Shown one piece after another: positions 11,207-21,703 of a stretch of 64,000 nucleotides of DNA. The DNA lies in assembly GCF_021228795.1 (NCBI RefSeq), contig NZ_CP089309.1:1922001-1986000 (forward strand), written 5' to 3'. The notes below the pieces were generated by a model, which made no database searches, was not told the DNA's origin, and saw only the letters and a list, made by a program, of their open reading frames with translations. Position 1 is the stretch's first letter. Each line of letters begins with the position of its first letter. This DNA comes from Thiocapsa bogorovii. Lineage in GTDB: Bacteria; Pseudomonadota; Gammaproteobacteria; Chromatiales; Chromatiaceae. The position numbers and the translations under genes are program-made.

Positions 11207-11884
11207 ATGCGTATCGCCCACATGACCGCCGCGGTTTTAGTCATCGTCGCTTCCGCCCCGACCTTCGCATGGGGCCCATATCGGCCGCCACCGCCCGGCC
11301 CTTACTATCCCGCAGCCCCATGGGCCGGCGGATGGAGCAACCCTGGCCCCTTCGCGGATCCAGGAGACCCGTACGCGCCGCAGTCTTTCGGACCACCGCC
11401 GTTCATGGAGCCGCCAGGGTTGCCTGTGCCGCCGAGCAACCCCTTCGCCGCACAATCGCACGCGCCTTCCGCGCAGCCCGCGACCTCGAACCAGCAGGCG
11501 AGACATCTGTCGATCTCGCGACGAACGACCCCCGACGCCTACCTCGTCGAGATCCGGCTCGCGAACATCAATCCCGAGCAGGTCCAAATCATTCCCCGAG
11601 GACGCGGATTGCGGATTGCTTACCGGACCCGCGCCGAAGAGTATCGGGAAGACCGCTTCGGCGCGGGCTATGGCCGCGGCTACAGCGTCATGAGTGGCTC
11701 GGCCAGTCAGGGCCTGGCCCTGCCGCCGGACGCCGATGTCGCAACCATGTCTCGCGAGGTGACCCCTGACCGGATCCAGCTACGCATCCCGCGGGTGGAT
11801 CTGCGCCGATCGGCGCCTTGGTTTGGCCCACCGGTGCCCGAGCGGAACACGGAATCAGGCCGGAGCGCAGCTGCACCGGAGTGA
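11207..11884 (+). CDS. Exported Pro-rich protein with an Hsp20/alpha-crystallin-like domain
   Basis: It has 225 residues. MRIAHMTAAVLVIVASAPTF is a signal peptide probably cleaved after TFA, so the protein should be periplasmic or secreted. Residues about 22-95 are Pro/Gly/Ala-rich and probably disordered. From about residue 98 the sequence alternates as a beta-sandwich: HLSISRRTTPDAYLVEIRL, then INPEQVQIIPRGRGLRIAY, and finally LPPDADVATMSREVTPDRIQ followed by LRIPR. The ending (LPPDAD, then an IxIP-like motif) fits the small heat-shock fold. Canonical sHsps are cytoplasmic, so an exported version is unusual. It is in line with the HEAGH gene upstream. Confidence 0.6.
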   Translation: MRIAHMTAAVLVIVASAPTFAWGPYRPPPPGPYYPAAPWAGGWSNPGPFADPGDPYAPQSFGPPPFMEPPGLPVPPSNPFAAQSHAPSAQPATSNQQARHLSISRRTTPDAYLVEIRLANINPEQVQIIPRGRGLRIAYRTRAEEYREDRFGAGYGRGYSVMSGSASQGLALPPDADVATMSREVTPDRIQLRIPRVDLRRSAPWFGPPVPERNTESGRSAAAPE

Positions 11885-12023
11885 GCAGTCATCTATTAGC
11901 GATCAGCTAAGGAGGGTTTCCGGAGAGCATCGACGCACCGGGGCGTCCGGCGCACCGGCCCTCCGCCTCGTAAAGGTTCAGAAACAACTTAGCCATTCCG
12001 GTTCATTCTCCCCCTCTCCCCAA

Positions 12024-12048
12024 CCCCTCTCCCGCGAGGGGAGAGGGG
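12024..12048. terminator. G/C-rich inverted repeat downstream of the Hsp20-like gene
   Basis: CCCCTCTCCC (12024-12033) and GGGAGAGGGG (12039-12048) form a perfect 10-bp stem with a 5-nt loop, preceded by a second C/T-rich block. It sits 140 bp after a stop codon and 75 bp before the next gene. There is no strong T-tract. It could be a terminator or one copy of a dispersed pyrimidine-rich palindrome. Confidence 0.4.
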
Positions 12049-12122
12049 CTAAGATGGATCACTTGTTATAGAACGGTTGCCTACCGCCAAGAAGCAACCC
12101 ATCAGCCAGGGAACCGAAGCCA

Positions 12123-12521
12123 ATGCCTTTCGACACACCTCAGGACGCCGAGGACGCCTTCTACGATGCGCTGGAGGCGGGCGACCCCGCGGCCATGAAA
12201 CAGGTGTGGGAGGACTCGGAGAGCATTGCCTGTCTCCTGCCGATGACGCCGCTGGTGATGGGGCATGAGGTTCTGCAGCTTTGGCGATCCATCTTCGAGC
12301 AGGCAGGGGCCTTCGACATCCAGGTGCGTCACATCGCCTGGATCGAGGCCGGAGAGACCTCGATCCACCTGATCGAAGAGCGGATGCAAGGCGGGGCACC
12401 GGGCCAGCCGGGGCCGGCGATCTACGGCACCAACGTCTTCAGGAGAGGGCCCGATGGCTGGCGTCTGCTGATCCATCAGAACTCCCCGACGCCGCAGGCA
12501 CCGAGTGCGCCGGGGGCTTGA
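12123..12521 (+). CDS. NTF2/SnoaL-like fold protein
   Basis: This 132-residue protein has the compact alpha+beta layout of SnoaL/DUF4440-type proteins. The N-terminal helices (TPQDAEDAFYDALEAGDPAA, then MKQVWEDSESIACLLP) are followed by a GHEVLQLWRSIF segment and beta-strands ending in YGTNVFRRGPDGWRLLIHQN. The W-R-L-x-x-H-x-x ending is typical of the group. These proteins form small dimeric pockets; some are isomerases or lyases, many have no known function. The C-terminus overlaps the first codons of mtaB if mtaB starts at its GTG, so the two are probably co-transcribed. Confidence 0.7.
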   Translation: MPFDTPQDAEDAFYDALEAGDPAAMKQVWEDSESIACLLPMTPLVMGHEVLQLWRSIFEQAGAFDIQVRHIAWIEAGETSIHLIEERMQGGAPGQPGPAIYGTNVFRRGPDGWRLLIHQNSPTPQAPSAPGA

Positions 12522-13881
12522 GATCGGACCCGATCGACACGGAGCCGCCCTGAGCCTCGGTCGTCGCGTCCATATCACGACGCTCGGCTGCCGGCTCAAC
12601 GAGGCCGAATCCGAGGAGTGGGCCGAGCGTTTTCGAGACGCGGGGTTTCGCGTGGTCGATGCAAGCGCCCCCGCCGACCTGGTCGTCGTCAACACCTGCG
12701 CCGTTACGCAGGAGGCCGTGCGCAAATCGCGCGGAGTCCTGCGGCGCAGCCAACGCGCCAATCCAGGGGCGCGACTGATCGTAAGCGGCTGTCTCGCCAC
12801 GCTCGGAGACAACGCCGTCTCGGCCGAGACCGGTGTCGATCTGATTGTCGCCAATCGCGACAAGGACCGCCTGGTCGAGATCGCGCTCGCAACCCTGAAC
12901 CTTCCGGCCATGCCCGAGACGGCTAAAAACGATTCCGCTGGAGCACTCTTCGCGCGGGGTCGCCAGCGTGCCTTCATCAAGATCCAAGACGGCTGTCGAT
13001 ACAGCTGCACCTTCTGCATCACCACCGTGGCGCGCGGTGCCGAGCGCAGCCGGACTGATGCCGAGATCATCGGCGCCATCGATCGACTGGTCGCGCAAGG
13101 CATCCGCGAGGTGGTCTTGACCGGCGTGCATCTCGGCGGATACGGCAGCGACTCGGGCAGCACGCTCTCCGATCTGATCGCGCGCATCCTCGGCGAGACC
13201 GGGATCCCCCGTGTACGCCTCGGCTCGCTGGAACCTTGGGATCTCGGCGATGCCTTCTGGCGGAACTTCGAGGATCCGCGCCTGATGCCGCATCTGCACC
13301 TGCCGCTCCAAAGCGGCTCGGACCCTGTCCTGCGACGCATGGCGCGGCGCTGCAAGACCGTGGAGTTCGGCGGACTGGTCGAGGAGGGTCGCGCGCGCGT
13401 GCCGGACCTCAACATCACGACCGACATCATCGTCGGGTTCCCCGGCGAGAGCGAAGAGGACTGGGACGACACGCTCGCCTTTGCCGAGTCGATGCGATTC
13501 GGACACATCCATGCCTTTGCCTACTCGCCACGGCTCGGAACCCGGGCAGCCGAGATGTCGGGGGGGATCGATACCGAGACCAAGCGTCGGCGCTTGGGTG
13601 CGCTTCAGGACATCGGATTGCGCATGCGAGAAGCGATCCTGCGCGAGCAGATCGGCAAAACCGTCGAGATCCTCTGCGAGGGCAACCCCGACGGCGAGCG
13701 GCGGGAAACCCGATTCGGCTACACCCCCAACTACCTGCCGGTCCAGGTCGCGGCACGCGAAACCGCGATCGAGGGCAATCAGCTTGTCGAGGTCGTGCTC
13801 TCGCGCCTGGGCGAAAGCGGGCTCGCGCTGGTCGGGCAGCCGATCGATCCGAAGGATCGGGGAATAGACATCCAGGTCTAG
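12505..13881 (+). CDS. mtaB: tRNA t6A37 methylthiotransferase
   Basis: This radical-SAM enzyme adds the methylthio group to t6A37 in tRNAs reading ANN codons. The product is up to 458 residues if the GTG at 12505 is used. Conserved sequence starts at VHITTLGCRLNEAESEEW, so a later non-ATG start is possible. The N-terminal UPF0004 domain carries Cys ligands (in LGCRLN, NTCAVT and VSGCLA) for the auxiliary cluster. The radical-SAM motif CRYSCTFC lies near residue 166. A C-terminal TRAM-like region follows. The CRYxCTFC motif and the short N-terminus fit MtaB better than MiaB or RimO. Confidence 0.88.
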   Translation: MRRGLEIGPDRHGAALSLGRRVHITTLGCRLNEAESEEWAERFRDAGFRVVDASAPADLVVVNTCAVTQEAVRKSRGVLRRSQRANPGARLIVSGCLATLGDNAVSAETGVDLIVANRDKDRLVEIALATLNLPAMPETAKNDSAGALFARGRQRAFIKIQDGCRYSCTFCITTVARGAERSRTDAEIIGAIDRLVAQGIREVVLTGVHLGGYGSDSGSTLSDLIARILGETGIPRVRLGSLEPWDLGDAFWRNFEDPRLMPHLHLPLQSGSDPVLRRMARRCKTVEFGGLVEEGRARVPDLNITTDIIVGFPGESEEDWDDTLAFAESMRFGHIHAFAYSPRLGTRAAEMSGGIDTETKRRRLGALQDIGLRMREAILREQIGKTVEILCEGNPDGERRETRFGYTPNYLPVQVAARETAIEGNQLVEVVLSRLGESGLALVGQPIDPKDRGIDIQV

Positions 13882-13899
13882 AGGGATGCAAGACCGGGC

Positions 13900-14454
13900 T
13901 CAGAACCCCCGGTCGATCTGCGCAGCACGAGCAGCACTGAGCTCGGTGGCGACATAGGCAAGCGAGAGGCCCATCTCGCGTGTCCAGGACAGCTCGATGC
14001 GCCAGGTCGGCGACGGCGTCCAGACATGCATGGCGATGCCTTCGCCGCGACGGATCGCGACCAAGCGGCGCCCGGGCGTGGTCGCATCGGAGGAGAAGCG
14101 GCTGCGGTCTTCGCCGAGCCCGTAGATATCGCGCAAGGCAGCGTAGGTCTCCTCGTACCGCAGCTGTGTCGAGACGCCGAAGGCCCGCACGACCTTGTAG
14201 ATCTTGCCGTTGAAGGCGAGCACGTAGAGTCGATCCGGACCATCGACGAACACCAAGGCCAAGCTCGCGTCCTGCTCCTGGCGCACAAGCGGAGGCGGAA
14301 CGGCCTGCAACAGTGGTCCGACATCGCCGCCCAGACAATAATGCCCGAACACCATCTTTAGGCACGGCTCGTTGGCGAAGGCACCGGAGGAGGCGAGCGC
14401 GACCAGGAGAAGTGCCGGGATCACGGCGATTCGGATACCCCTAGTCCAGCGCAT
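13900..14454 (-). CDS. Exported hypothetical protein
   Basis: Starting at the ATG at 14454 the product is 184 residues, with a signal peptide (MRWTRGIRIAVIPALLLVAL) probably cleaved after GAFA. The mature part begins NEPCLKMVFGHYCLGGDVGP, with two Cys that could pair. It continues with predicted beta-strands (LALVFVDGPDRLYVLAFNGK) and a WxPSPTWRIELSWTREMGL segment. I do not recognise the family; no enzymatic motif is visible. It is transcribed in the same direction as murI, 35 bp after the murI stop, so it may share its transcript. Confidence 0.65.
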   Translation of the reverse strand: MRWTRGIRIAVIPALLLVALASSGAFANEPCLKMVFGHYCLGGDVGPLLQAVPPPLVRQEQDASLALVFVDGPDRLYVLAFNGKIYKVVRAFGVSTQLRYEETYAALRDIYGLGEDRSRFSSDATTPGRRLVAIRRGEGIAMHVWTPSPTWRIELSWTREMGLSLAYVATELSAARAAQIDRGF

Positions 14455-14489
14455 GATGCCTCCGCAACAAGGTTGTAGGCCGCCGGACA

Positions 14490-15350
14490 TCATCGACTGC
14501 GCCCGGCGCCTTGGGCAATGAGGGCCTCGCCCTCCCTGAAAAACGGTGTCGCCGCCTCTCGGCTCAGCGGATGGAGCTCCAGGGGGGCGCCCCAGAGCCG
14601 CTCCATCACCGCAGCGACCTTGAACGGCTCGCCGCTCGTCCAGAAGCGCTCGGTCCCGACACCGCCGGGCGGTGCCAGCAATCCGGACTCGTCCAGGCGG
14701 CGGCGAACCTGCCGCGCAACGGCAGCGCCCGAGTCCAATACCCGGGTCCGCGGTCCGACGATCTCGCCGATCAGCCCCCCCAGGTGCGGATAATGTGTGC
14801 ATCCCAAGACCAGCGTATCGGCGCCTTTCGCCAAGAGCGGTTCCAGGTAGGCGGCCAATAGGAGTCGTGTACCTTCACCCTCCAGGTCGCCGGCCTCGAC
14901 CCGCTCGACCAGCCCCGGACACGCCTGGAGGAGAATCTCCGGTCCCTCCCCCAAGCGCGCGAGCAGTTGCTTGAAGGTGTGACTGGCCAGGGTCTGTCGC
15001 GTGGCCAGAACCCCGACCACGCCCGAGCGGGTCTGCTCGATGGCCGGCTTGACCGCAGGCTCCATGGCGATGACCGGCACCGTATACCGGTTTCGAAGTA
15101 CCCGGGCCGCCGCGCCCGTGGCCGTATTGCAGGCCACGACGATCGCCTTAGCACCGCACGCGATCAGCCGCTCGGTGACGGCAACGGCGCGCAGCTCGAT
15201 CGCCTCGCTGGACTGATCGCCGTAGGGCGCATAGGCCGAGTCGGCGACATAGAGCAGATCTTCGTCCGGCAGCTCGCGACGGATCTCGCGCAGGACCGAA
15301 AGACCGCCGACACCCGAGTCGAAGACGCCGATCGGCTGATGCGACGTCAT
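14490..15350 (-). CDS. murI: Glutamate racemase
   Basis: It makes D-glutamate for peptidoglycan. The ATG at 15350 (MTSHQPIGVFDSGVGGLSVL) gives 286 residues, in the normal range. The frame extends 48 codons upstream but that part is not family-like and lies next to a repeat. Key motifs are complete: FDSGVGG, the first catalytic Cys in IVVACNTATG, and the second Cys and His in LGCTHYPHLGG. An Asp-containing VADSAYAPYGD segment is also typical. The upstream gap to xthA is occupied by an intergenic repeat. Confidence 0.95.
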   Translation of the reverse strand: MTSHQPIGVFDSGVGGLSVLREIRRELPDEDLLYVADSAYAPYGDQSSEAIELRAVAVTERLIACGAKAIVVACNTATGAAARVLRNRYTVPVIAMEPAVKPAIEQTRSGVVGVLATRQTLASHTFKQLLARLGEGPEILLQACPGLVERVEAGDLEGEGTRLLLAAYLEPLLAKGADTLVLGCTHYPHLGGLIGEIVGPRTRVLDSGAAVARQVRRRLDESGLLAPPGGVGTERFWTSGEPFKVAAVMERLWGAPLELHPLSREAATPFFREGEALIAQGAGRSR

Positions 15351-15429
15351 CGATCGAGCGCTCTTGCCGAAGCACGTTTTCGGGACATGATGTGAGGCAC
15401 TAGGATCGCCGTGTCGATGAAAAAAGAGG

Positions 15430-15623
15430 TTAAACCGCGCCCGGTGCACTATGCGTCTTTTGTTGGATTGGCTTGGCCGCGCAAGCTCCGACAACTGCCG
15501 GAGTTGGCGCGGTTTAAGGCATTAGAGACGCTTAAATTCTAACCGCGTCGCCACAGAGGTCGGAAAAATCCTTGAGCCCGACACAAGCCGAAAATGACGC
15601 ATTTCACTCTGGACGCGGTTTAG
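15430..15623. repeat. Intergenic palindromic repeat, copy A (long form, 194 bp)
   Basis: This copy begins TTAAACCGCGCCCGGTGC and ends GACGCGGTTTAG, so its ends are imperfect inverted repeats of the TAAACCGCG type. Inside is a hairpin built from AGCTCCGAC and a GGAGTTGGCGCGGTTTAA half. It aligns over its full 194 bp with copy C at 37327-37520 (reverse complement, same length) and over its first half with the short copies B and D. It lies between the 3' end of xthA and the 5' end of murI. It encodes nothing and is too short to carry its own transposase. Confidence 0.8.
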
Positions 15624-15660
15624 CCCGGATCCGAATCGTCGTTCGACCTCGGAGGCGGCC

Positions 15661-17421
<1,761 letters not shown>

Positions 17422-17454
17422 TGGGGCTAAGTCAACCCTGACGGAGGACAAGGG

Positions 17455-18879
17455 ATGGGCCAGGAGATCGCGGGGGCGCATTTCACCGAGCAGGACTTCG
17501 TCGAGTTCGCCGCCAGGCTGCGCGAGGAGACGGCGCTCCTGGAACACTGGCTGGACTCCGATCGGTTCGAGACATCCGATCCGACCGCGGGATTCGAGCT
17601 GGAGGCTTGGCTGGTGGATCCTCGGCTGGATCCGGCACCCGAGGTCGAGTCGCTCCTCGCGGGTCTGAACGACCCCTTGGTGGTCGCAGAGCTCGCAACC
17701 TTCAACGCGGAGATCAACGGTTCGCCGATGCCGCTGACGGGCGACTGTCTGTCTCGGCTCGCGACCGAGCTCACGGCGACGCTGCAACGCTGCGACCGCG
17801 TGGCGCAGACACTGGGGACCCGTCTCCTGACGATCGGCATCCTGCCGACCGTGCGCCCGCAACATCTCAGCCTCGGCGCCATGACACCACGACAGCGTTA
17901 CCGGGCCCTCAACGACCAGATCTTCGCCCTGCGGCACGACCGGCCTTTGAAGCTCGACATCGCGGGTCGCGACCGCCTCGCGTTGGAGTGGCACGACGTG
18001 ATGCTGGAGGCCGCCGCGACCTCGTTTCAGATCCACCTTAAGGTGAGCCCCGGCGAAGCGGCGCGCGTCTACAACGCCTCGAAGCTCATCAGCGGGCCCA
18101 TGGTCGCCATCGCGGCCAACTCACCCTATCTCTTCGGGCACGACCTGTGGGACGAGACCCGAATCCCGCTCTTCGAGCAGGCGGTCTCTCTGGGCGGCCC
18201 CATCCTGCAGGAACGGGTGAACTTCGGTTTCCGCTATGCCGAGCGTTCGATCATGGAGACCTTTCGCGCAAACCTCGACCGTTATCCGGTTCTGCTCCCG
18301 CACCTCATGGTCGAGGAGCCGCAGGCACTGGCCCATCTGCGTCTTCACAATGGTACCATCTGGCGCTGGAATCGCCCGCTGCTCGGCTTCGATGCGGCAG
18401 GGCGGCCGCATCTACGCATCGAGCACCGCGTCGTTCCGGCCGGTCCGACGGTGTCGGACATGTTGGCGAATGCGGCCTTGTACCTCGGTGCCGTGCGTGA
18501 TTTGGCCGGGCAACTCGAGCCGCCGGAGGCGCGAATGCCCTTCCTGCAAACCCGCGCAGCCTTTTATGCCTGTGCGCGAGAGGGGCTCGATGCCGAAATC
18601 CCGTGGGTGGACGGCGCAATCCTGCCCGTCACCCACATCCTCGGGAAGGATCTCTTGCCCCGAGCGCGACGCGGGCTGCAGGCTGCAGGCATCGACCCGC
18701 CGGAAATCGCGCATTGGCTCGGCATCATCGAGCGGCGGCTCGAAACGGGCCGGACCGGAGCCCGTTGGCAGCGCGCTTGGGTCGCGCGCCATGGCCCAGA
18801 CATGGCCGGGCTGACCGCCGCCTACCTCGAACAGCAAGGGACGGGGCAGCCGGTACACGAGTGGGCCTTGCGCGACTGA
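17455..18879 (+). CDS. Glutamate-cysteine ligase-like protein (GCS2 family)
   Basis: This 474-residue protein has the carboxylate-amine ligase fold of the GCS2 family (PF04107 type). Recognisable blocks are TAGFELEAWLVDPR (the acidic metal and substrate motif near residue 45), ATFNAEINGSPMPL, LEWHDVMLEAAATSFQIHLK, SGPMVAIAANSPYLFG and HNGTIWRWNRPL with LRIEHRVVPAGPT. It should form gamma-glutamyl or similar amide bonds using ATP. Many GCS2 proteins in proteobacteria are annotated as glutamate-cysteine ligases without proof. The gene begins 33 bp after murU and is followed, after a repeat, by an M14-type deacylase, a pairing consistent with making and cutting amide conjugates. Confidence 0.75.
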   Translation: MGQEIAGAHFTEQDFVEFAARLREETALLEHWLDSDRFETSDPTAGFELEAWLVDPRLDPAPEVESLLAGLNDPLVVAELATFNAEINGSPMPLTGDCLSRLATELTATLQRCDRVAQTLGTRLLTIGILPTVRPQHLSLGAMTPRQRYRALNDQIFALRHDRPLKLDIAGRDRLALEWHDVMLEAAATSFQIHLKVSPGEAARVYNASKLISGPMVAIAANSPYLFGHDLWDETRIPLFEQAVSLGGPILQERVNFGFRYAERSIMETFRANLDRYPVLLPHLMVEEPQALAHLRLHNGTIWRWNRPLLGFDAAGRPHLRIEHRVVPAGPTVSDMLANAALYLGAVRDLAGQLEPPEARMPFLQTRAAFYACAREGLDAEIPWVDGAILPVTHILGKDLLPRARRGLQAAGIDPPEIAHWLGIIERRLETGRTGARWQRAWVARHGPDMAGLTAAYLEQQGTGQPVHEWALRD

Positions 18880-19008
18880 TCGGATCGAGCGGAAGCCACG
18901 GAACCCTCGCATCGACCACGACAGGCTGGATCGGATACTTAGGCCACGTCCTGAGCGAGATGCTCGTTTTCGAGTGAGTTCGACGTTTGGTGCATCCACA
19001 ACCCTTAG

Positions 19009-19131
19009 CGGGGACGCGTTCTAAACAACATCGTTATAACATTTTGAACCGCGCCGGCTCCAACGGCCCTTAAGTCTGCCGGGGCCGATCCCATCCGAAA
19101 ACATCGCATACCGCGCCGGGCGCGGTTTAAA
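19009..19131. repeat. Intergenic palindromic repeat, copy B
   Basis: On the reverse strand this copy begins TTTAAACCGCGCCCGGCGCG and its core ends GGAGCCGGCGCGGTTC, about 88 bp (19044-19131). It closely matches copy D at 40921-41006, sharing GCGGTATGCGATGTTTT and GCCGGCAGACTT. Beyond the core (19009-19043) it still aligns with the second half of copies A and C (AAAATxTT, AACGAT, CGTC). It fills most of the 281-bp gap between the GCS2-type gene and the deacylase gene. Confidence 0.7.
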
Positions 19132-19160
19132 CCCACTCCCGAATCGACGACTTAGACGCC

Positions 19161-20195
19161 ATGCTCCAAGAGCTCGATCACCTTCCGGAAGGCATCCTCA
19201 AGGCCGAAAGCCACGACCTGGATCGGCTGCTCGGAGCGCCGACCTTAATCCATCTGCACGGCGCACGCGAGCCCGCGCTCTTCGTGTCGGTGCTCATGCA
19301 CGGCAACGAGACCGTCGGGTGGGAGGCGATCCGCGCATTGCTGCGCGACCGGCTCGAACGCTTCGGCGAGCTGCGCCTGCCGCGCGCGCTGAGCCTCTTC
19401 ATCGGCAACGTCAGTGCAGCGGCATCCGGGGTGCGCCATCTGCCCGGACAGCCGGACTACAATCGTGTCTGGCCGGGCACCGATCGTCCGCATACCCCCG
19501 AACATGACCTCATGGCAAAGGTCGTGCGCATCATGGCCGAGCGCGGGATGTTCGCCAGCCTCGATCTGCACAACAACACCGGCTCCAATCCACACTATGC
19601 CTGCGTGAACCGGATCGACAACCGATTCCTGAACCTCGCGAATCTATTCGGACGCATCGTCGTCTATTTCACCCGACCGGCCGGCGTACAATCCCTCGCC
19701 ATGGCCGAGCTGTGTCCGTCCGTCACGGTTGAATGCGGCAGGGTCGGCGAACATCAGGGGGTCGAGCATGCCCGCAGCTTCATCGAGGCCGCGCTGCACC
19801 TCGCCCGCATCTCACCGCATCCGGTGGCGTCGCAGGATATCGATCTGTTCCACACGGTGGCCCAGGTGAAGGTGCGCGAGGACGTGGGATTTGGATTCGC
19901 TCCGGAAGAGGCCGACTTGCAGCTCAATCCGACGATCGAGCACCTCAACTTCTGCGAGCTGCCGCGGGGCATGGCCTTCGCTCGCATCAACCCGGGATTC
20001 GGGATCGGTCTGGACGTGCGCGATGAGCATGGCCGGGATGTCGGCGAGCGTTATTTCCATGTCGAGGATCACGAGCTGCGGCTGCGTCAGCCCGTCATGC
20101 CCTCGATGCTGACGACCAATCAGGTCATCATCCGCCAGGATTGTCTCTGTTACCTGATGGAACGCTACAGCGACCATCTGCCGCGCGAAGACTGA
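19161..20195 (+). CDS. Succinylglutamate desuccinylase/aspartoacylase-family (M14-type) protein
   Basis: It is a 344-residue zinc-dependent amidohydrolase of the AstE/ASPA type. The first zinc motif is LMHGNETVGWEAI (HGNE) near residue 54. Substrate-binding Asn and Arg residues lie in LPGQPDYNRVWPG, a second motif is SLDLHNNTGSNPHYAC (DLHNNTG), and the catalytic Glu is probably that in SVTVECGRVGEHQG. These enzymes release an amino acid from an N-acyl conjugate. The true substrate is unknown; the neighbouring GCS2-type ligase suggests a glutamyl or related amide. The gene starts 30 bp after a repeat. Confidence 0.8.
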   Translation: MLQELDHLPEGILKAESHDLDRLLGAPTLIHLHGAREPALFVSVLMHGNETVGWEAIRALLRDRLERFGELRLPRALSLFIGNVSAAASGVRHLPGQPDYNRVWPGTDRPHTPEHDLMAKVVRIMAERGMFASLDLHNNTGSNPHYACVNRIDNRFLNLANLFGRIVVYFTRPAGVQSLAMAELCPSVTVECGRVGEHQGVEHARSFIEAALHLARISPHPVASQDIDLFHTVAQVKVREDVGFGFAPEEADLQLNPTIEHLNFCELPRGMAFARINPGFGIGLDVRDEHGRDVGERYFHVEDHELRLRQPVMPSMLTTNQVIIRQDCLCYLMERYSDHLPRED

Positions 20196-20267
20196 AGATC
20201 GCCCGATGGTGGAGAGGGATGGCGCGGCTGGAGACGCCATGCGTCTCGGGGTCGCGCCGGCCGGTCG

Positions 20268-21263
20268 TCAAACGCCTTCCGATCCCGAGCTGTCGAGCAC
20301 CTCGCTCGCCTGACGATCGGCGTGGTAGGACGAGCGCACCATCGGCGCGCTCGCAACATTGGAAAAGCCGATCGACTCGGCGAAGCGCCGCAGGTCGTCG
20401 AACTCGTCCGGTGTCCAGTAGCGCTTTACGGGCAGGTGATCGCGGCTAGGCTGGAGATACTGGCCCAGGGTGAGCATGTCGCAATCATGCGCACGCAGAT
20501 CCCGCAGCGTCTGGTCGACCTCCTCGCGCATCTCCCCGAGACCGAGCATCAATCCCGATTTGGTCGGAACGCCCGGATGCGCCGCCTTGAATGCAGCGAG
20601 CAATCGCAACGAGCCGGCATAGTCCGCGCCGGGGCGCGCCTCGCGGTAGAGTCGCGGAACCGTCTCGAGATTGTGGTTGAAGACATCCGGCACGCCGGCG
20701 CCGACGAACTGCTCGAGGGCAATCGCCTCGCGACCACGGAAATCGGGCACTAAGACCTCGAGCTTGATTGCCGGACTGCGTTCGCGAACCGCGGCCAGAC
20801 AGGCCGCAAAATGCGCGGCTCCGCCGTCACGAAGATCGTCCCGGTCGACCGATGTGATCACGACATAGCGAAGGCCCATGGCCGCGATCGACTCGGCCAG
20901 ATGTCGCGGCTCAAGCGGATCTAGAGGCTGCGGACGCCCGTGCGCGACATCGCAGAAGGGACAGCGACGCGTGCAGATGTCGCCCAGGATCATGAAGGTC
21001 GCGGTCCCGTGATTGAAGCACTCGCCCAGGTTCGGGCACATCGCCTCCTCGCAAACGGTCGCCAGTTTGCCCTTGCGCAGCAGGCTCTTGATTCGGCTCA
21101 CGCCCGCTCCGAGCGGTGCTTTGGCACGAATCCACGCTGGCTTGCGCAGAATCTCCGTTGCGGGCTCGACCTTGACCGGGATGCGCGATACCTTGTCGTG
21201 CCCGCGCAGGTGGGTTTCGGGGGTTGTCCGCGAAGGGGCATCAAGCGGTTGTTCGAAAGCCAT
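20268..21263 (-). CDS. lipA: Lipoyl synthase
   Basis: This radical-SAM enzyme inserts two sulfurs into octanoyl groups on lipoyl domains. The 331-residue product starts [12 protein letters not shown]. The auxiliary cluster motif [12 protein letters not shown] and the radical-SAM motif [10 protein letters not shown] are both complete, and the conserved Ser ligand appears in RSSYHAD near the C-terminus. Blocks [17 protein letters not shown] and [14 protein letters not shown] are typical. lipB is not adjacent. The upstream gap of 440 bp to idi holds a pentanucleotide repeat and no gene that I can support. Confidence 0.96.
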   Translation of the reverse strand: MAFEQPLDAPSRTTPETHLRGHDKVSRIPVKVEPATEILRKPAWIRAKAPLGAGVSRIKSLLRKGKLATVCEEAMCPNLGECFNHGTATFMILGDICTRRCPFCDVAHGRPQPLDPLEPRHLAESIAAMGLRYVVITSVDRDDLRDGGAAHFAACLAAVRERSPAIKLEVLVPDFRGREAIALEQFVGAGVPDVFNHNLETVPRLYREARPGADYAGSLRLLAAFKAAHPGVPTKSGLMLGLGEMREEVDQTLRDLRAHDCDMLTLGQYLQPSRDHLPVKRYWTPDEFDDLRRFAESIGFSNVASAPMVRSSYHADRQASEVLDSSGSEGV

Positions 21264-21385
21264 GGCTGATATCGCGCAACGTAGGAGTAAAGAATCGGTA
21301 TCGGATCCGCGCGACCGGCTGGCGGAGCGGATATCGTGTGTTTCGCGGGCGGGTGTTCTTTTTGCGCGTTCGCCCCGCCCCGACC

Positions 21386-21420
21386 GGATCGGATCGGATC
21401 GGATCGGATCGGATCGGATC
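21386..21420. repeat. Pentanucleotide tandem repeat (GGATC)x7
   Basis: Seven perfect tandem copies of GGATC occupy 35 bp, giving a GATC site every 5 bp. It sits in the 440-bp gap between lipA and idi, about 120 bp upstream of the lipA start. A less regular GTTGTC-rich stretch lies about 50 bp further right. A repeat of this kind can change length by slippage; no coding frame here is credible. Confidence 0.9.
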
Positions 21421-21703
21421 CGGCGAATGGTCCAGTGTAGAGATTCCGAGACCGTCCGAGATCAATTTCGTTGTCGTTGGCGTTGTCGTTGTCGAAATCG
21501 TCGTCGGATCGATGGTCGATTACGACTACGGCAATGGACGACCTCGACACATCTGCCGCACTGCTCTAGGAGAATCGCCGCATTTCGTCCAGAGACAGTT
21601 GGGACATGCTCGTCCGATCACCAGTGCGGCCTCGACCTTGGTCGCTTTGCGTGCAGGTTTCGTACTTCGCGCACGCACCCGGCGGGCCTATTTCATCGCG
21701 GGC

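Noticed and set aside
21098-21550. 150-codon minus-strand frame with Asp/Asn repeats around the GGATC repeat
   Set aside because: It overlaps lipA out of frame and is driven by the simple repeats; no start context or homology.
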